NCBI RefSeq assembly: GCF_032062135.1
Contig: NC_092868.1
Coordinates: forward strand, 47,250,638 to 47,314,637
Source: Pyxicephalus adspersus
Lineage: Eukaryota > Chordata > Amphibia > Anura > Pyxicephalidae
Reading direction: 5' to 3'
Length of the DNA stretch: 64,000 bases
In this document: positions 23,515-35,544 of the stretch, piece by piece
How positions within the stretch are numbered: the stretch's first letter is position 1
How the letters are laid out: each line of letters starts with the position of its first letter
The notes under the pieces: generated by a model
Seen by the model: only the letters and a program-made list of their open reading frames with translations
Databases searched by the model: none
What the model was told of the DNA's origin: nothing
Program-made: the position numbers and the translations under genes

Positions 23515-23950
23515 CAAGTAGTCCCCGGGTTACATACGGGATTGGGACTGTAAGTTTGTTCTCAAGTTGAATTTGTATGTAAGTCGAAAGAGGTACATTA
23601 TTTGCAATTAGGACAGATGTTTGTCTCAACATATTATTAGGCAGCATGGTGTCAGTTTAAAAAACCTCACTGTGAGATAATCACAAACAAAGCACAAATA
23701 AAAACTTTATGGAGCCTAGACATTCATTAACTTCTGAAACAACCTGTGCTTTAATATGCAAAAAGAAACAACTGCAGAGTTTGTCTTGGTCATTAAAGAG
23801 TTACAAGAGGTTTCGGGAGAGCTCAGCTGAGATTAGCAAAAGGTTTCTTCGGCAAGTCATGAAAACATCCCCCTTCACCCCATAAAGCCTTCACCGTTCG
23901 TATCTCGGAGTTGTCCGTATGTCAGATTTACTTAACTCGGGGACTACCTG
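23515..23950. mobile_element. Tigger/pogo-like non-autonomous element with TA duplication
   Basis: The left end caagtagtccccgggttac pairs with the right end, which in reverse complement reads caggtagtccccgagttaa. Both ends are flanked by TA (23513-23514 and 23951-23952). The 'tagtccccgggttacgtac' end is a vertebrate Tc1/mariner-superfamily (Tigger-like) type that I recall. The 436-bp length and lack of an open frame make it a deletion derivative. Confidence 0.75.
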
Positions 23951-24009
23951 TATACACAAAATTATTTTTGCCTCTGTATCTGATAACTAATCCAATGAAA
24001 TAATAAAAA

Positions 24010-24545
24010 AAAACTCTAGTTCAATTTTCTTCAACGGGAAAAAAAATATTTCCTGACTCCGTGAGGCAATAGGATGTTTCCTGGATCAACAGTTTCTGTT
24101 ATCTTTACTCCAGATCCTTAATCCCCAGTTATATTCTGTGCTTCTAGAAATCATCCAGCTTTTTCTTACAGCAATCTATAGTAGTTGCTGAAAATACTTC
24201 CTGAGGGAGTCGATTCCACATTTTCACAGACCTTACAGTGAAGAATCCCTTCCTTATCCGGAGCTTAAACTTCTTTTCCTCCCGACACAAAGAGTTCCCT
24301 CTTGTTCTTTGTAATGATCTCAAAGTGAATAATGGGGAAGAGAGTTCTCTATATGGATCGTTTATATATTTATACAGGGTGATCATATCCCTCCCCAAGG
24401 GAGAATAGATTCAGTTCAGCTAATCTCTCCTCATAGCTGAGCTCCTCCATTCCTTTTATTAGTTTAGTTGTCCTTCTCGGCACTCTCTCCAATTCCACAA
24501 TGTCCTTTTTGCGAACTGGTGCCCAAAACTGGACTGCAGGCAGTA
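24010..24545 (-). mobile_element. CR1-type LINE, 3' fragment of ORF2
   Basis: The minus-strand frame 24398-24144 encodes residues such as RTRGNSLCREE, FKLRIRKGFFTVRSVKMWN and RLPQEV, then KKKLDDF. This is the C-terminal end that follows the reverse transcriptase in CR1 elements (family knowledge: RTRGN...FRLNIRKHFFTVR...WNRLP). Upstream on the same strand, another frame encodes the '[18 protein letters not shown]' part (about 24385-24450). The two parts are out of register, so a small deletion or frameshift broke the gene. It is 5'-truncated, as is normal for LINE insertions, with about 130 bp of 3' untranslated sequence. It is not functional. Confidence 0.85.
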
Positions 24546-25219
24546 AGATGGTTAAGTTTAAGGGTGGGCTTAGGGGAGGTAGTTAGTTGCAGTAAGGAGT
24601 GACATAATAGTGGGAAGGGAAAAAGAAGAGTTATGGAGGGGGGGACGGAAGAGGTGGAGCATTTAGCAGCAGTATAGGGAGAAGAAAAGTTTCCCATGCA
24701 CTCTTCCCTGTGTTTAGTACAGGGGGGTGATTTGCAGTCCTTGAGGGAATTTGGTTTGGTGTAATGTTTCACTGGGGTGAGAGACCCATCTATGGTGTGG
24801 GAGTCTCTGGAATTATGTTGGTATCAGAAGGTATGAATGGTTTTGGATTAAAGGGCTGCGAGTACTGCTGGTATCGTTCCTGAGCTGGGTGGTTGCAGCT
24901 GGGAGCATATATATCATGGTGGTGCAGACACAGTAGAAGTGGGGTAAATGGTGGGCCTTGGAGGACCAGTAACCAGAGGAGGGGAGGAGAGAGAGAGAGG
25001 TTTAAAGGTGGTTGTTTATGTTATGTTATATGGTTGTTATGGTAAAGTTTTTTTAAAGTAGTTTTTTTGTTATGTATGGGTATTTATTTCTTAATTTTAA
25101 AAGTTATCTACGTTTTAATAAAAGGCCTGCGGGCCATTTAACCTATGTCATTGTTGTGTTTTTTATAAAGGGGCAGGGAGGGTACTGAATGCGGGTCTCT
25201 GCTTTGTCATAGTAATGTA
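24546..25219. other. Unassigned sequence
   Basis: A G-rich plus strand (24620-24980) with purine-rich patches and no repeat period or coding signal that I can support. Confidence 0.4.
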
Positions 25220-25537
25220 ATAAGGAAACAATAGAAAAATACAATTGGGAGCTCCCATGTATCCTGTGGTTCATCCCATTCCTGCCCAATTGCTGGAAGG
25301 GAAGAATATTACACATTTGTGTACAATGCTTCAAGACTTGCAATCAGAAAACTGATCATATGAGTTGAACGCAAATTGGCAGTTGGTCAGGTCATGTGTT
25401 CTAGGCTCAAGGCAATACTGGAGTGGGATTTGGTGGTGACATTACTGTGCTGTTCATTGTTCTGCTTGCTGGAGGCTCTGACACGAGGAAGCAAAGCCGT
25501 GTTTCAACCAGGATGTTCACCTCCTCACAGATACATA
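25220..25537 (-). repeat. Duplicated block, inverted copy of 6948-7260
   Basis: The reverse complement matches 6948-7260 with few differences. It is followed by a family A palindrome in the same relative position as at 6730-6947, so the whole unit is about 500 bp. Two plus frames over it (25376-25636 and 25423-25629) contain a hydrophobic stretch. The other copy has a length change in this frame, so I do not call a gene. Confidence 0.85.
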
Positions 25538-25720
25538 GGGCCTGGAGAGGATACACTTTCATGGGTGATACAGCAAACCTGGAATGGATCTGTCCAGGAA
25601 TTAAAACAGTTGCTCACAATAGCAAATGACTTTTAAGAAATCCATTCCAGGTTTGCTGGATCACCCAGCTTCACTGATGAAAGTGTATCCTCTCCAGGCT
25701 TGGAGAGCTTTAATAAATCA
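25538..25720. mobile_element. Palindromic foldback element, copy 7 (family A), internally deleted left arm
   Basis: The left arm lacks the 'atttattaaagctctccaa' portion, so gggcctggagaggatacac joins directly. The right arm is complete to tttaataaatca. The last bases are followed by a short gcataaagtaaag repeat (25721-25760). Confidence 0.8.
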
Positions 25721-27420
25721 TAAAGTAAAGTGCATAAAGTAAAGTAAAGCGCATAAAGTGCAGGACAAGGCATGGTAAACATATATTGGGTAAAACATCA
25801 GTTTCAGAGGACCACAGGCTATACTGGTGAATAGTCCTTTGACCTCTGCCTGGCCTTTTTTGGGCACATTTTCATTATTCGGTTCCTATTGGAACAAATG
25901 CCATGTTTCATCTCAAATACATAAATGAAAACCTCAGTTTAGTTCCAGCACACCAGAGAAATTCTCAGAAACTCCACTTGATGTAGTACCTTTCTTGGCA
26001 AACAGGTGTCGATATAGGATTATGTCATCCTTGCAGAAAATTGATTTCTTAGCTGATTTAGAGGAATCTTTCCAGAAAGAGTTATAGAGGCTGCCATTGA
26101 TGACTTCCTATTCTTCATATGCAATATGTATGGCTGATAAAAATTTCGCTTTATAAAAAAAACTAACAAACTTCGTTTTTGCTTTAATGTCTTCCTGTGC
26201 TTCCCCAATAGTTGTTGTGGACTCTTGTACAGCAAAACTTGTACTTAGAGAGGCAGAAAAAGCACAAAGAGCCAAAAAGTTCATATACTGATAAGGAGCT
26301 CATCACTGTGCTGATTCTTCTTTTACTGTTCAGTCCATGATGGCTCAGAAAAAATGGGCAGAATATTGCCAACCCCAACCCAACTCCCCCTTGGGGATTA
26401 TGAATATCTAGTAATGGCTATACAGGAGCAGAGGAAAAGGATGTAAATGTTTCTCTTTACATCCTCCTAGACTTAATAGGCCATTTATCCATAATGGGAT
26501 TTTTTAAAAAAAAATTAGTAGCTAGGCTTTAAGTTGGGGTTTTCATCTACTTTAATAAAAACTCGCCACCTTACAACATCAGCAGAGACGATCGTAGCTG
26601 TTCACAGTGCTGCGGTAAGGTTCAGCTGTATAAACACAAACATGCATAGGTGGCCTTATATCACGGTGATGAAAAGCACAGCGTGGGTGTGGAAGCAGAG
26701 GGGGCATAGATTCGTATAGACAATAACATCAGTTTACATAGACACCTATTAACGTCACCGCCATGTGCACCCAACAACAAAAACAATAACTAAAGGTAAT
26801 CAAAGAGATCCATTCATTTTCCAAATCAGTCAAATTTCATGTGGGAGTCCTATTCATTTGGGCAGTCAAAATGATCAAAGAGCCAAAAACATCAAGTATG
26901 TTGATTTTAATGTCACACACGTACGTAAGCGATGCCATATTTTGGCTGAATTTGAGAAATTTGACACTGAATTGCTGTGTGAGTGAATGCTGCTATTCAA
27001 CGATTCTCTCTAAAGGAGTCAAACTGTCTGTAAATTCGGCGTTGTTGAAAGCCGGAACAGTTTGATGCTCCATCGCCCCCCAGTCACCACGGTCCGTAGG
27101 CTGGAGAAGAGAGCTCAGTTCATATCACTGTTACAGTCCTTCGTAGAATTGATGTTTATTTTTCCTGGGAATTAAACCTAACTGGAAATATATGACGCTA
27201 TGTATGAAGAAGAAACTTTAAAAAAGTCACGAGTGGTGGGGTAAAAAATACACGGACCTGTGACGGAAACATTTTCTCCAAGTTCTTATGTTTTTTTGGT
27301 GCACTGAATCTAAAAATGACATCCATTTTTTCCCATTGAGTAAGGTTTTCCCACAAATCGTCATATTCAACTTAGCCGTTTGTTATTATTCCCTAATGAT
27401 CCGTACTGTACTCACATAGA
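25721..27420. other. Unassigned non-coding sequence
   Basis: A short tandem of aaagtaaag/gcataaagt lies at 25721-25760. The rest is A+T-rich with no supported gene. Confidence 0.45.
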
Positions 27421-27640
27421 GGGCCTGATTTAATAAAGCTCTCTAATGTTGGAGAGAATACACTTTAATCAGTGAAGCTGTGATCCAGCAAACCTGGAAT
27501 GGATTTTTTCAAAATCTTTTACTATTTGTTAGCAAATGTTTTCAATCCTGGACTCGATCCATTCCAGGTTTGCTGGTTCACCCAATTTCACTGATGAAAG
27601 TGTATTCTCTCCAGCCTTGGGGGGCTTTAAAAATCTGGCC
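27421..27640. mobile_element. Palindromic foldback element, copy 8 (family A)
   Basis: A full-length copy from gggcctgatttaataaagc to aaatctggcc. The sequence agag flanks both sides (27417-27420 and 27641-27644), which may be a short target duplication or chance. Confidence 0.85.
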
Positions 27641-28775
27641 AGAGTATATAGAACTTTTCTAAACAAAATGACTAAATGATTTTCTTTTTCAACCCGCCGG
27701 AGTCATGAGAGAGCAATAAATCAGAGGGGGCTTATAAAATGTGGGATAAGTCTGTGGCGTGGAAAAGCTTTGATAGTGGTCTCAAAATAAGTTGGGAGTT
27801 TTGTTGGTCCTGACATCTGAAAACTGATAAAAAATCCACAGTATGAGACAAAAATGAAGGAGAAGAAAAAGCAGCTTGGCTTTCATTTACGGAAGGAGTC
27901 ACCAAATTCTTAGACCAAACTTTGAGGCCATTGTTGAAAATATGTTGGGAAAATTAGAAACTGGTGGTTTAATCTTCTTCTCTCATTCAGTCTAATTCCC
28001 GGACTACTACTTTAAAAAGCAATTATTCATAAAATTTGAAAGCAATTAGTCATTAAGTCAAAAAGTCATTACCAGTGATAGGAGCATTTATTTTTTTTAA
28101 ATTTGTTTGCATTTTTTGGGAAAACCTTACCTTTTAGGAAAAAATGGATGTTATTTTTTTAATTAATTACAGTTTAGTGACGAAATATTAAAACAGTTTG
28201 GGTTTCTACAAAAGGGAACTGAACAAAGAAAAAATAGGCAAAGAAATTGCCCCATAGACATTAGATTATGGTGTTTCATGCTAAGATCAGTCATTGGTCA
28301 GACATGGACTGGTAACAGACTGGTAAATAATTTTGATCTAGTAGGTCATTTTGTGCTGAAACTTAGTCAGCCATCATGTGGAGTCCACTGTGAAGACAAA
28401 CTGTTAATGGTTCTGTCAGGTTTGTGCTACTATGTGTGTTCTCATTGTTGAGGTATTCTCCTCACTTCTCATCCTGGTGACACCTTGGTGACGATGTGGA
28501 AAGTGGGATCCATTTAGTAAGTACAGAAAAATGAAGACTTGGTAGAAGTTCTAATGCTTCTACACTATATCCATAACTGAAAAAAATGAATTTGGACTTA
28601 AATAATGCGTTACTTGATTGGGTTTTCCCACGTTCAAGCACTTACACATATTAAAGTGAAGCTAAATTCCAACTTTGACATGTGCAACTTGGCATTGGTT
28701 GTAAGGGAAACCCATCAATCTCAGCTTACCTTAAAGAACTTTTGAACAAGCAGATCACTCTGGCCTGGCCAATCA
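27641..28775. other. Unassigned A+T-rich sequence
   Basis: No gene or named repeat is visible. Confidence 0.45.
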
Positions 28776-28850
28776 TGACAGTTGAAGATCTCCAGATGGA
28801 AAAGAAGGAAGATGATGGTGACACCCTGTGACAGAATGGGAACAGGTGGG
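28776..28850 (+). repeat. Dispersed repeat fragment shared with 41230-41300
   Basis: The phrase ggaagatgatggtgacacc and its flanks match ggaagatggtgacgccc at 41269, both followed by a gnaatggaac-type sequence. The family ends are not visible here. Confidence 0.5.
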
Positions 28851-31343
28851 CATTGTAGGCTTAGTTACATGGTTAAGACCTATGTGCACGAAGCAGCACT
28901 GAGCTAGGTATGAACTGTAATGAGATCGCTTACATTTTAGCAGATTATTTTCCTTGGAGGGCGAATAGTTGATGTAGTGATTTTTCTGGTTACCAACTAT
29001 TGCTACCTTAGGATAAGGATAGCCCTGGGGTATTCTGTTGGCCACAGTCAACCAGGGCCACCATCCAAAATTTCTGGGCCCCATACTATCTAAACTTTCT
29101 GGGTACCTCCTACTCTGTCTAAAAGTTCCAGTTTTCAAAAAGTCAAACTATTTTAGTCAAAACCCAGTACAGAGTACCCCTTGCCCTCTTCCCCCAAGAT
29201 GCCATGAGTTCTTTACAAGTTAATGGTATTAAACTGAGATTATCTTAAAAACTAACTCTAGGATAAGCAAATATTGTCTAAGTATAAAAGTCATGGATGT
29301 TTTTGTATACATTTGGTGTGCTAGATCTTTGCAGTAACCCAGCGTGACCATTGGACATGGGCTGTCTGTAATGAAGACCCATCACTGCTTCTCTTTCTCC
29401 TTGCAGAGTGACTGGTCTTGTATCAGATCCTTCTTGTAGTTTTCTACAGGCAACTTGTAGTGGAAGTAACTGTTTGGCGTCTCCCATCAGCACATACCAT
29501 ATGTAGAATAACAATGATGTTACTGCTTTTATTTCACAAGGTAACCAGTAGTTTGCAAAGAAATATGGTGAACTCAAAATTGATTAATTTCATTTGTGCC
29601 TATTGAGCCATAAAATTCAGTGAAAGTTTTTGTGCCCAGAGTTCAACTTTAACTATTTGCACAGACTGGAAATTGTACAAATGAAATCTCTATTGATTAG
29701 TTATATGGCTCTATTAATGTTGCAATTATCTTTTTTTAAGAGTACAAAAAGCCCATTCTACCTGAGATTAGTCAGAAAGTCAAACGCAACACTCACAAAT
29801 TGTTTTTTCATTTTCAGCTTGTGTGTGAGCCAAACTCTGACAAGTGCAATTTTAAAGTAATGATAAAGAGAAAAACAATTGTAAAATTGTGTAAATCATA
29901 GTAATATATCATAGCTTTGTTGAAGTTATAACTGATAACAACTATCATAAACGTCCACCCAGGAGGAATGAACAGTTCTCAGAATGGATACAATAGCAGT
30001 CATTATTTGATGATGGGAAAAGGTGGAAATTGTTATGTGAATCGGGTCTGTAGCTAAGGGCTATGTTATAGTAGGGATACTCTCTGTTATACTTTTTCAA
30101 CGCCATGTCCTGCATTTTGTGACCCATTCATACAAAGCAGGCCAAGGTATATCGCCAGGTTAGCCATAGTGCTCTCCTAATACAGCAGAGATCTCCCAGA
30201 TTTGAATAAAGGCCGTTTTAATAGATTTTATGACCAGGCTTTGTTCTTTTATTTCACTTCCTTAGCAAAATGTTGCCACCTACATGGTGGAGTTTTAAAG
30301 TTATTAGACAGGTAATGCAATTATTTATTGCAATGCACATTTGTAAAGAACATTCCTAATATATAAATGGTGGACTAATTCTGCAGAACTATTTTCCTCT
30401 TATTTAAAGGAACAGCATGGCTGCAATAAGTCAATACCATTGCAATACCATTGCTTTATTACTAGAATCCAATACTTAATGCATAAAATCCAACTCAAAT
30501 AGGCTCTCAAATATGTGCCAATTTAAAGTCTTCACATCTATATAAAAAATGTTGATTTGAATTGATTTGCAAAAAGGTAAAGAAACCAGATCAAATAGGT
30601 CAATATTTTCTTGAAGCAGAAATGAAAGTACATTTTTGAAAATTGCTGGGAGACTTTGCACTTTTCTTCTCAAATGTTTTTTTTTTCTTCTCAAAGCACT
30701 TTTGAAATGAGTGTCTAAGTCTCCGTGGCACCTTTGCTGTGGTGGTGTGATCCCAGGTACTGGGACTGATATAACTTCTACATGCTTACATAAGAGCTGC
30801 ATGAAAAGTAGATGCAACAGTGATACAAGATTGAGAACATGGGGCCTGGAAGGCTCAGCAAAAAGAATGTGAATACATTATGTGAATCACATGCACAACG
30901 CAGCAGAGAATATATGGGTTGCTTATGTAAGTACTGGACATTGACTGGTATTGCATGACCCACCCCCAAACAACCCAATTTATGATCCCTCTAAAAGCAT
31001 AAAAGTTTTCTTTTCCATCAAATAAGCTTTATTGAGAATCATAAAGTTATAATACAAAACATAACAGTATAAGAATATTCTCCAAAGAGCAAATACAACC
31101 ATAAACAAGAAACCATAAAAAGGTTTCAGAAGGAGAACTTGAATTGGTGATCATCCTAGGAAAATCTATCTAAGCTAACCAATTTACAACTAAGCAGGTT
31201 TGTCTATTAGGAAAATGCTGTCTGAATAGTAACTCTGCTCTTTCGTAACTCTATTAAACAGAATCTGTCAAGTTAAAAACTTTAGATTTTCTGCAATCAC
31301 TAATGCTCCTTGTATCCAATGGAAATATGTTCTAGTCTATCTA
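28851..31343. other. Unassigned non-coding sequence
   Basis: A single repeat end, cagagttcaactttaac, occurs at 29638-29654. The stretch 31020-31080 (aagctttattgag) could be an old retroelement 3' end on the minus strand, but nothing confirms it. The frames 28773-29138 and 30476-30817 on the minus strand lack domains. Confidence 0.4.
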
Positions 31344-31499
31344 GGGCGGGGTGTCTAACTTCAGCCCTCAAGGTTTAAGATCCATACAATTTTATTCAAA
31401 TTGTGAATGGTTTACAAAGGGTCAGAAAATGTCTTTGTTTAAAAGAAAATCCTGTCTGTATGTGCCCCTCCTGGCTTCGGGGTTGGACACCCCTCGTCT
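31344..31499. mobile_element. Short MITE with GGGGTGTC inverted ends
   Basis: The left end gcggggtgtctaacttcagc pairs with the right end, which in reverse complement reads gaggggtgtccaaccccga. The element is 156 bp. The ends resemble hAT-type 'caggggtgtccaa', but no convincing 8-bp duplication is visible. Confidence 0.6.
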
Positions 31500-33599
31500 A
31501 AGCCTTAAGTAATGATGAAGCTTTGGAGAGGAAGTCTTTACTTGTGTTTACTTCTAAAAGTTCATGTTATTCGACTTCTGCAAAATATTATTGTGATTGG
31601 ATAATGTTGACTTTGCCTTACTAACAACTACTAATAAAAACTGAATTTGAATTTTTTCGATAGTCCCAATCAATGTTCATTCAATGCCTTGCACTGCACA
31701 GCTGACTATACGTGTCTGTATGGCCAGATCTTAAATCGTGCCAAGTTCCCCTTCCGTGCAGGCAAGGCCTCGCAGACCCCTATGCAGCTGCTGGTGGCTG
31801 ATCCCCATGTTATGTTGCACCTGCTATAGGCACGGACCTGTCTGTGCAGCTGACCACAATCCAGATGGTACATCCACTGGCACTTGCTCAATTTCAGGAA
31901 GGGGTGGAGGGGTCATAGAATTAACCTGGTATATCAGTGACAGCTTGGTCTTTTCCAAGTAATCCCCATTTCCTCCAGGTTTAACACTACCACTGCCTTT
32001 CTAAATACCAAACCATGGCATCCATTTTCATATTTTGAGGCCAAATTAATGATGAGGAGTTAAAATCTCCCTCAAGTCATTGTTTCTGTCTGTGACCCCA
32101 TGGGGTAGTTTTTCCTTCATTTCCTGCCTCCTTGATATCTGTATAAGAAATAATTGATGCAGATATATTTAGGATAGGAAGGCATCTACAGCAATAGTAA
32201 GGGTTCCGGTCCTTCTTATACTATGGGGATAATTTACTAAAGGAATGATTGCTGTTCACTTGCCAGTGTGTACTATCACTGTGCAAGGGCTAATTCACTT
32301 AGCTTAGTGAATGTGGTATAAAATTAATATTAAAAAGAATACCCAATCATATGCAAAGAAATCTGAAAAAAGCAGGATTTTTCCTTGCATTTGATTGGAT
32401 CATTGAAGTCCTCAGAACTTCTGATAGTTTACAAAGTTAATTCACTTTGCAAACAGCCAATATTAGGTAAATCACCCCACTGTGTCTACAATAGGACAAT
32501 TTTCCATTACTATGTGTCTTAAAGGGAAATTAAGCAAAATCAGAGACACAGATGGCAATAAAAAAACTAACATTGGAGGGGCATATGTACTTTTCCAACT
32601 GGAATTACAGATGGGCTTTAATAACTTTGTTTGCTGTAGGATTAGAGAAAAGCAATCTTTTCTTGATCCCTACATTAAGGCCAATTTTAGGATAGGGCAA
32701 ACTGGGAAGTACCCCAAGCCTCCACCTTCTCCAGGACCCCAATTTACAGTATGGTGGGCATTGTGTCAATTGGGGACGCTTTTTATTTTCCCTGGGCCCC
32801 ATTTGGTCTACAGCTATCCCTGCCCTACATCAATGATCAGCATTTTCCCTAATTGGGGCCACATTTTGAAATCCATGTGTTCTCCCTGCCATCCACCTTT
32901 CCATAACCATGAACTTCAGATTGTCCAGGTGTCACGCCATCAATGACTGTGTTGTTACTGATCTCTGACATCAGCTACGGCACCTATGTTTGTGAAGCCA
33001 TGAACTGATACAGCCTCATCTGGCTTTTATCAAAACATTTTAACCCACCGTGACACCTCTGTGTGTTTTACAAGAAAATATTTGGAGAGTTGTACAAATA
33101 GCTAACAATCTGTGGAATATTTGTTCTGTCAAGGTGTTTGCCCTTTAACTAGCTGCTTCCAAGTTATCATACTTTATGTAGTAATCAATCTAAAATAAAT
33201 ATATCTGAGAAAAAGTTGTACTTGTATGAATGTTTTCTATGTATGCTGTCTATACACATGCACCTATTTACACTGGGTAATTATGTTACTATAGGAAATG
33301 GAAATACCATTTATCATACACTTAGCTGTCTATTTAGAAATACATTTGACCAAGATTCATCCAAATGTTACCCAGTATTCACACATTTCTCACAGTGGAT
33401 TTGATTAGACAAAGTATGAAACAGTAAAAGTAGCTTTACATCCCTTCTCCAGTCATGTATAAAGCCACCCCAAGTTTTGAATCATTATTATTTCAATTTA
33501 GCCTATAAAGGGCATACCTAGGTAAAATAGAGCCCAAGGCAAATACTAAATGGAGGCCCCGATTGCACAGCATTCCATCTCCCTGCACCCCTGCCATTA
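31500..33599. other. Unassigned sequence, including a 154-codon frame without domains
   Basis: The frame 32482-32946 is the longest apparently non-repeat frame (154 codons) but has no domain, no splice context and an overlapping opposite frame. The segment 31640-31960 is somewhat GC-richer and open on both strands. I do not recognise either. Confidence 0.4.
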
Positions 33600-33820
33600 G
33601 CCTGTTTTTTTAAAGCTCTCCAAGACTGGAGAAGATAGATTATCATTGGTGAACCTGGGTGATCCAACAAATCCAGATCAGATCTGGTCCAAGACTAAGA
33701 ACATTTACCAACACATAGCAAAGGATTTTAAGTAATCAATTCCAGGTTTGTTGGATCACCTATGTTCTACCATGATAGTCTATCTTCTCTAATCTTGGAA
33801 AGCTTTAACAAATCAGGTCC
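33600..33820. mobile_element. Palindromic foldback element, copy 9 (family A)
   Basis: A copy from gcctgtttttttaaagctc to aacaaatcaggtc. It is more diverged, with gatccaacaaatccagat in the left arm and gtttgttggatcacc in the right. Catta and catt flank it, a possible short duplication. Confidence 0.8.
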
Positions 33821-34143
33821 ATTCTGTCAATTGAGGATTTGGAGAGGGTGGAAGCAGTGCCAATTGCCCAGTTCACCCTACCCTAAACCAGCTCTGATAA
33901 AAGTTATTAGATAAACTTCAAAATTCCTACATTAATCATTAGCGATTATTCTTCTATCAATTATTATAATCCTTTCATATATTTAAAAAGTATCAATAAG
34001 TCCAAAATTCCAATAAAGGAGTCAAATAACATAAAAATATATAATCATATTCAGTGTTATAGAGTGTAAACAAATTTTGACCTAAACATTTTGTCCCGGT
34101 TTACATACATGTAAATCTAAGAACCATTTCCTTTGGTTGAAAC
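33821..34143. other. Unassigned A+T-rich spacer
   Basis: Nothing is recognisable apart from the 8-bp flank of the next element. Confidence 0.4.
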
Positions 34144-34283
34144 CAGCGGCAGGCATTAGGAGGTACAAGGTGTACTGCTGCACAAGGGCCCAGGACCCTC
34201 CTCAGTCAACAGGATCCTCCACAGCCCTTTTGGCCCCAAGCCAGTTCTGCACGGAAACACTCTGTTGGCTATGTTAGCCACTG
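34144..34283. mobile_element. 140-bp hAT-type MITE
   Basis: It starts cagcggcaggcattag and ends tatgttagccactg, whose reverse complement is cagtggctaacata. The 8-bp flanks gttgaaac (34136-34143) and gtttaaat (34284-34291) agree at six of eight positions. CAG...CTG ends plus an 8-bp duplication are hAT traits. The body shares agggccc, ggccccaagycagttc and ttctgcac with 60760-60874. Confidence 0.65.
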
Positions 34284-35254
34284 GTTTAAATATTTACAAT
34301 AAAATCTGCTTCTAAATATTAAAATTCTGATCAAGCCTTAAAATATGGAAGTCAGTTTGGTGTGTGTGTATCTGAAAATTCTGCATTTGCCATGGAAATG
34401 AAATATAAAGCTGACAGATCTTTAATAATTGCAAAACTGAATTATGAAACAATTACGTTCTTGTGTACTTCTGTATCCCTAAGTACTAAAAAGACTCATC
34501 ACTATGACTTTGATGATATATCCATGAAATCTAAATAACAATGGGCTTCCAGGGGTTCTGTATTGTTCTACATATTTTACAATGAGCTCATAAATACATG
34601 CAAGTGTAATATTAAGTTATGCCAAACATGATCTAATCTGTTTTGATCATAAACTGCATTAACGCTAGAAGCAGCCTTCTGCCAAAAAGAAAAACAATTG
34701 ATGGAATATTTCAATTAGAGTGATATTTGTACACAGGTACACCGGATATCTCATTACACTATGACCTGTACTGTCAGTGTCTGGAACATGCACAGCATGT
34801 CTCTGCCGCAGAACAGAACACTTTGTGCAGCAAACATTGGTCAATGCTGCCGGAACTAAAGGTTGAAGAGTCGGGGTGGAGGCTGTAATCAATGGATTAG
34901 TAACCCCAGGTAACATTCTGCTTGTGTAAACAAATAGTACTAGAAAATTCCAGCCCCGTACATGTAAGAAGACATGTTTAAATGACCTGTAATGTGCAGA
35001 GTGTGGTTTCAAGAGGACCTGTCATATCATGAAGCATTGAAATGCTATGAGCACTAAAGTGTTTTATAAGTTTTGGATAGAGCGATGAGGGGTTAGAACA
35101 CCTGTTAGGTATTTGGTGCTCTTTTGTGTCTCAGATGGGGAGATTTATTTTCCTGATTTGAGTGTAAAGGTGAAATCCGACTTGTATGAATTGCCCCAGG
35201 GGAGAAAATATTCTAATTGGAGAAATTGAAGAACAATTGTTTTTTGATAGGCTT
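34284..35254. other. Unassigned non-coding sequence
   Basis: The minus-strand frame 34665-35012 has no recognisable domain. Nothing else is visible. Confidence 0.45.
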
Positions 35255-35544
35255 AGGGCCCTTCCATACCAGTGGTAGAAAACCATGCAGTTGGTCGATC
35301 CTGGGCAGTTGAAACTGTGTGCCCGAAAGCAGCAAACTGCCCCATAGGTAATGCATTTACACATCATTGTGACTGTGGTCCTCTAAAAGAACTGTACAGG
35401 CGAAAGTCACTCTCTGGAACCATGCCATGATCTGCTGCAGGTGTGTGCAAAAAAAAAAAGAACGCTTCCTAAACACTCCCATTTACTTGAATAGGAGCAG
35501 AGGGGATTGTAGTTGCTTTTCACCATGGGTCTGAAATGGCTCCT
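35255..35544. mobile_element. MITE with ~22-bp inverted ends
   Basis: The left end agggcccttccataccagtg pairs with the right end, which in reverse complement reads aggagccatttcagacccat. It is 290 bp, has no coding capacity, and its ends resemble those of 8517-9134. Confidence 0.5.

Noticed and set aside
25376..25636. Hydrophobic frame that looks like a signal peptide or membrane segment
   Set aside because: The inverted copy near 6950-7260 has a length change that breaks this frame, so it is not under coding constraint.
32482..32946. 154-codon plus-strand open frame
   Set aside because: No domain, no splice context, opposite-strand frame overlaps; length is not surprising in 64 kb.
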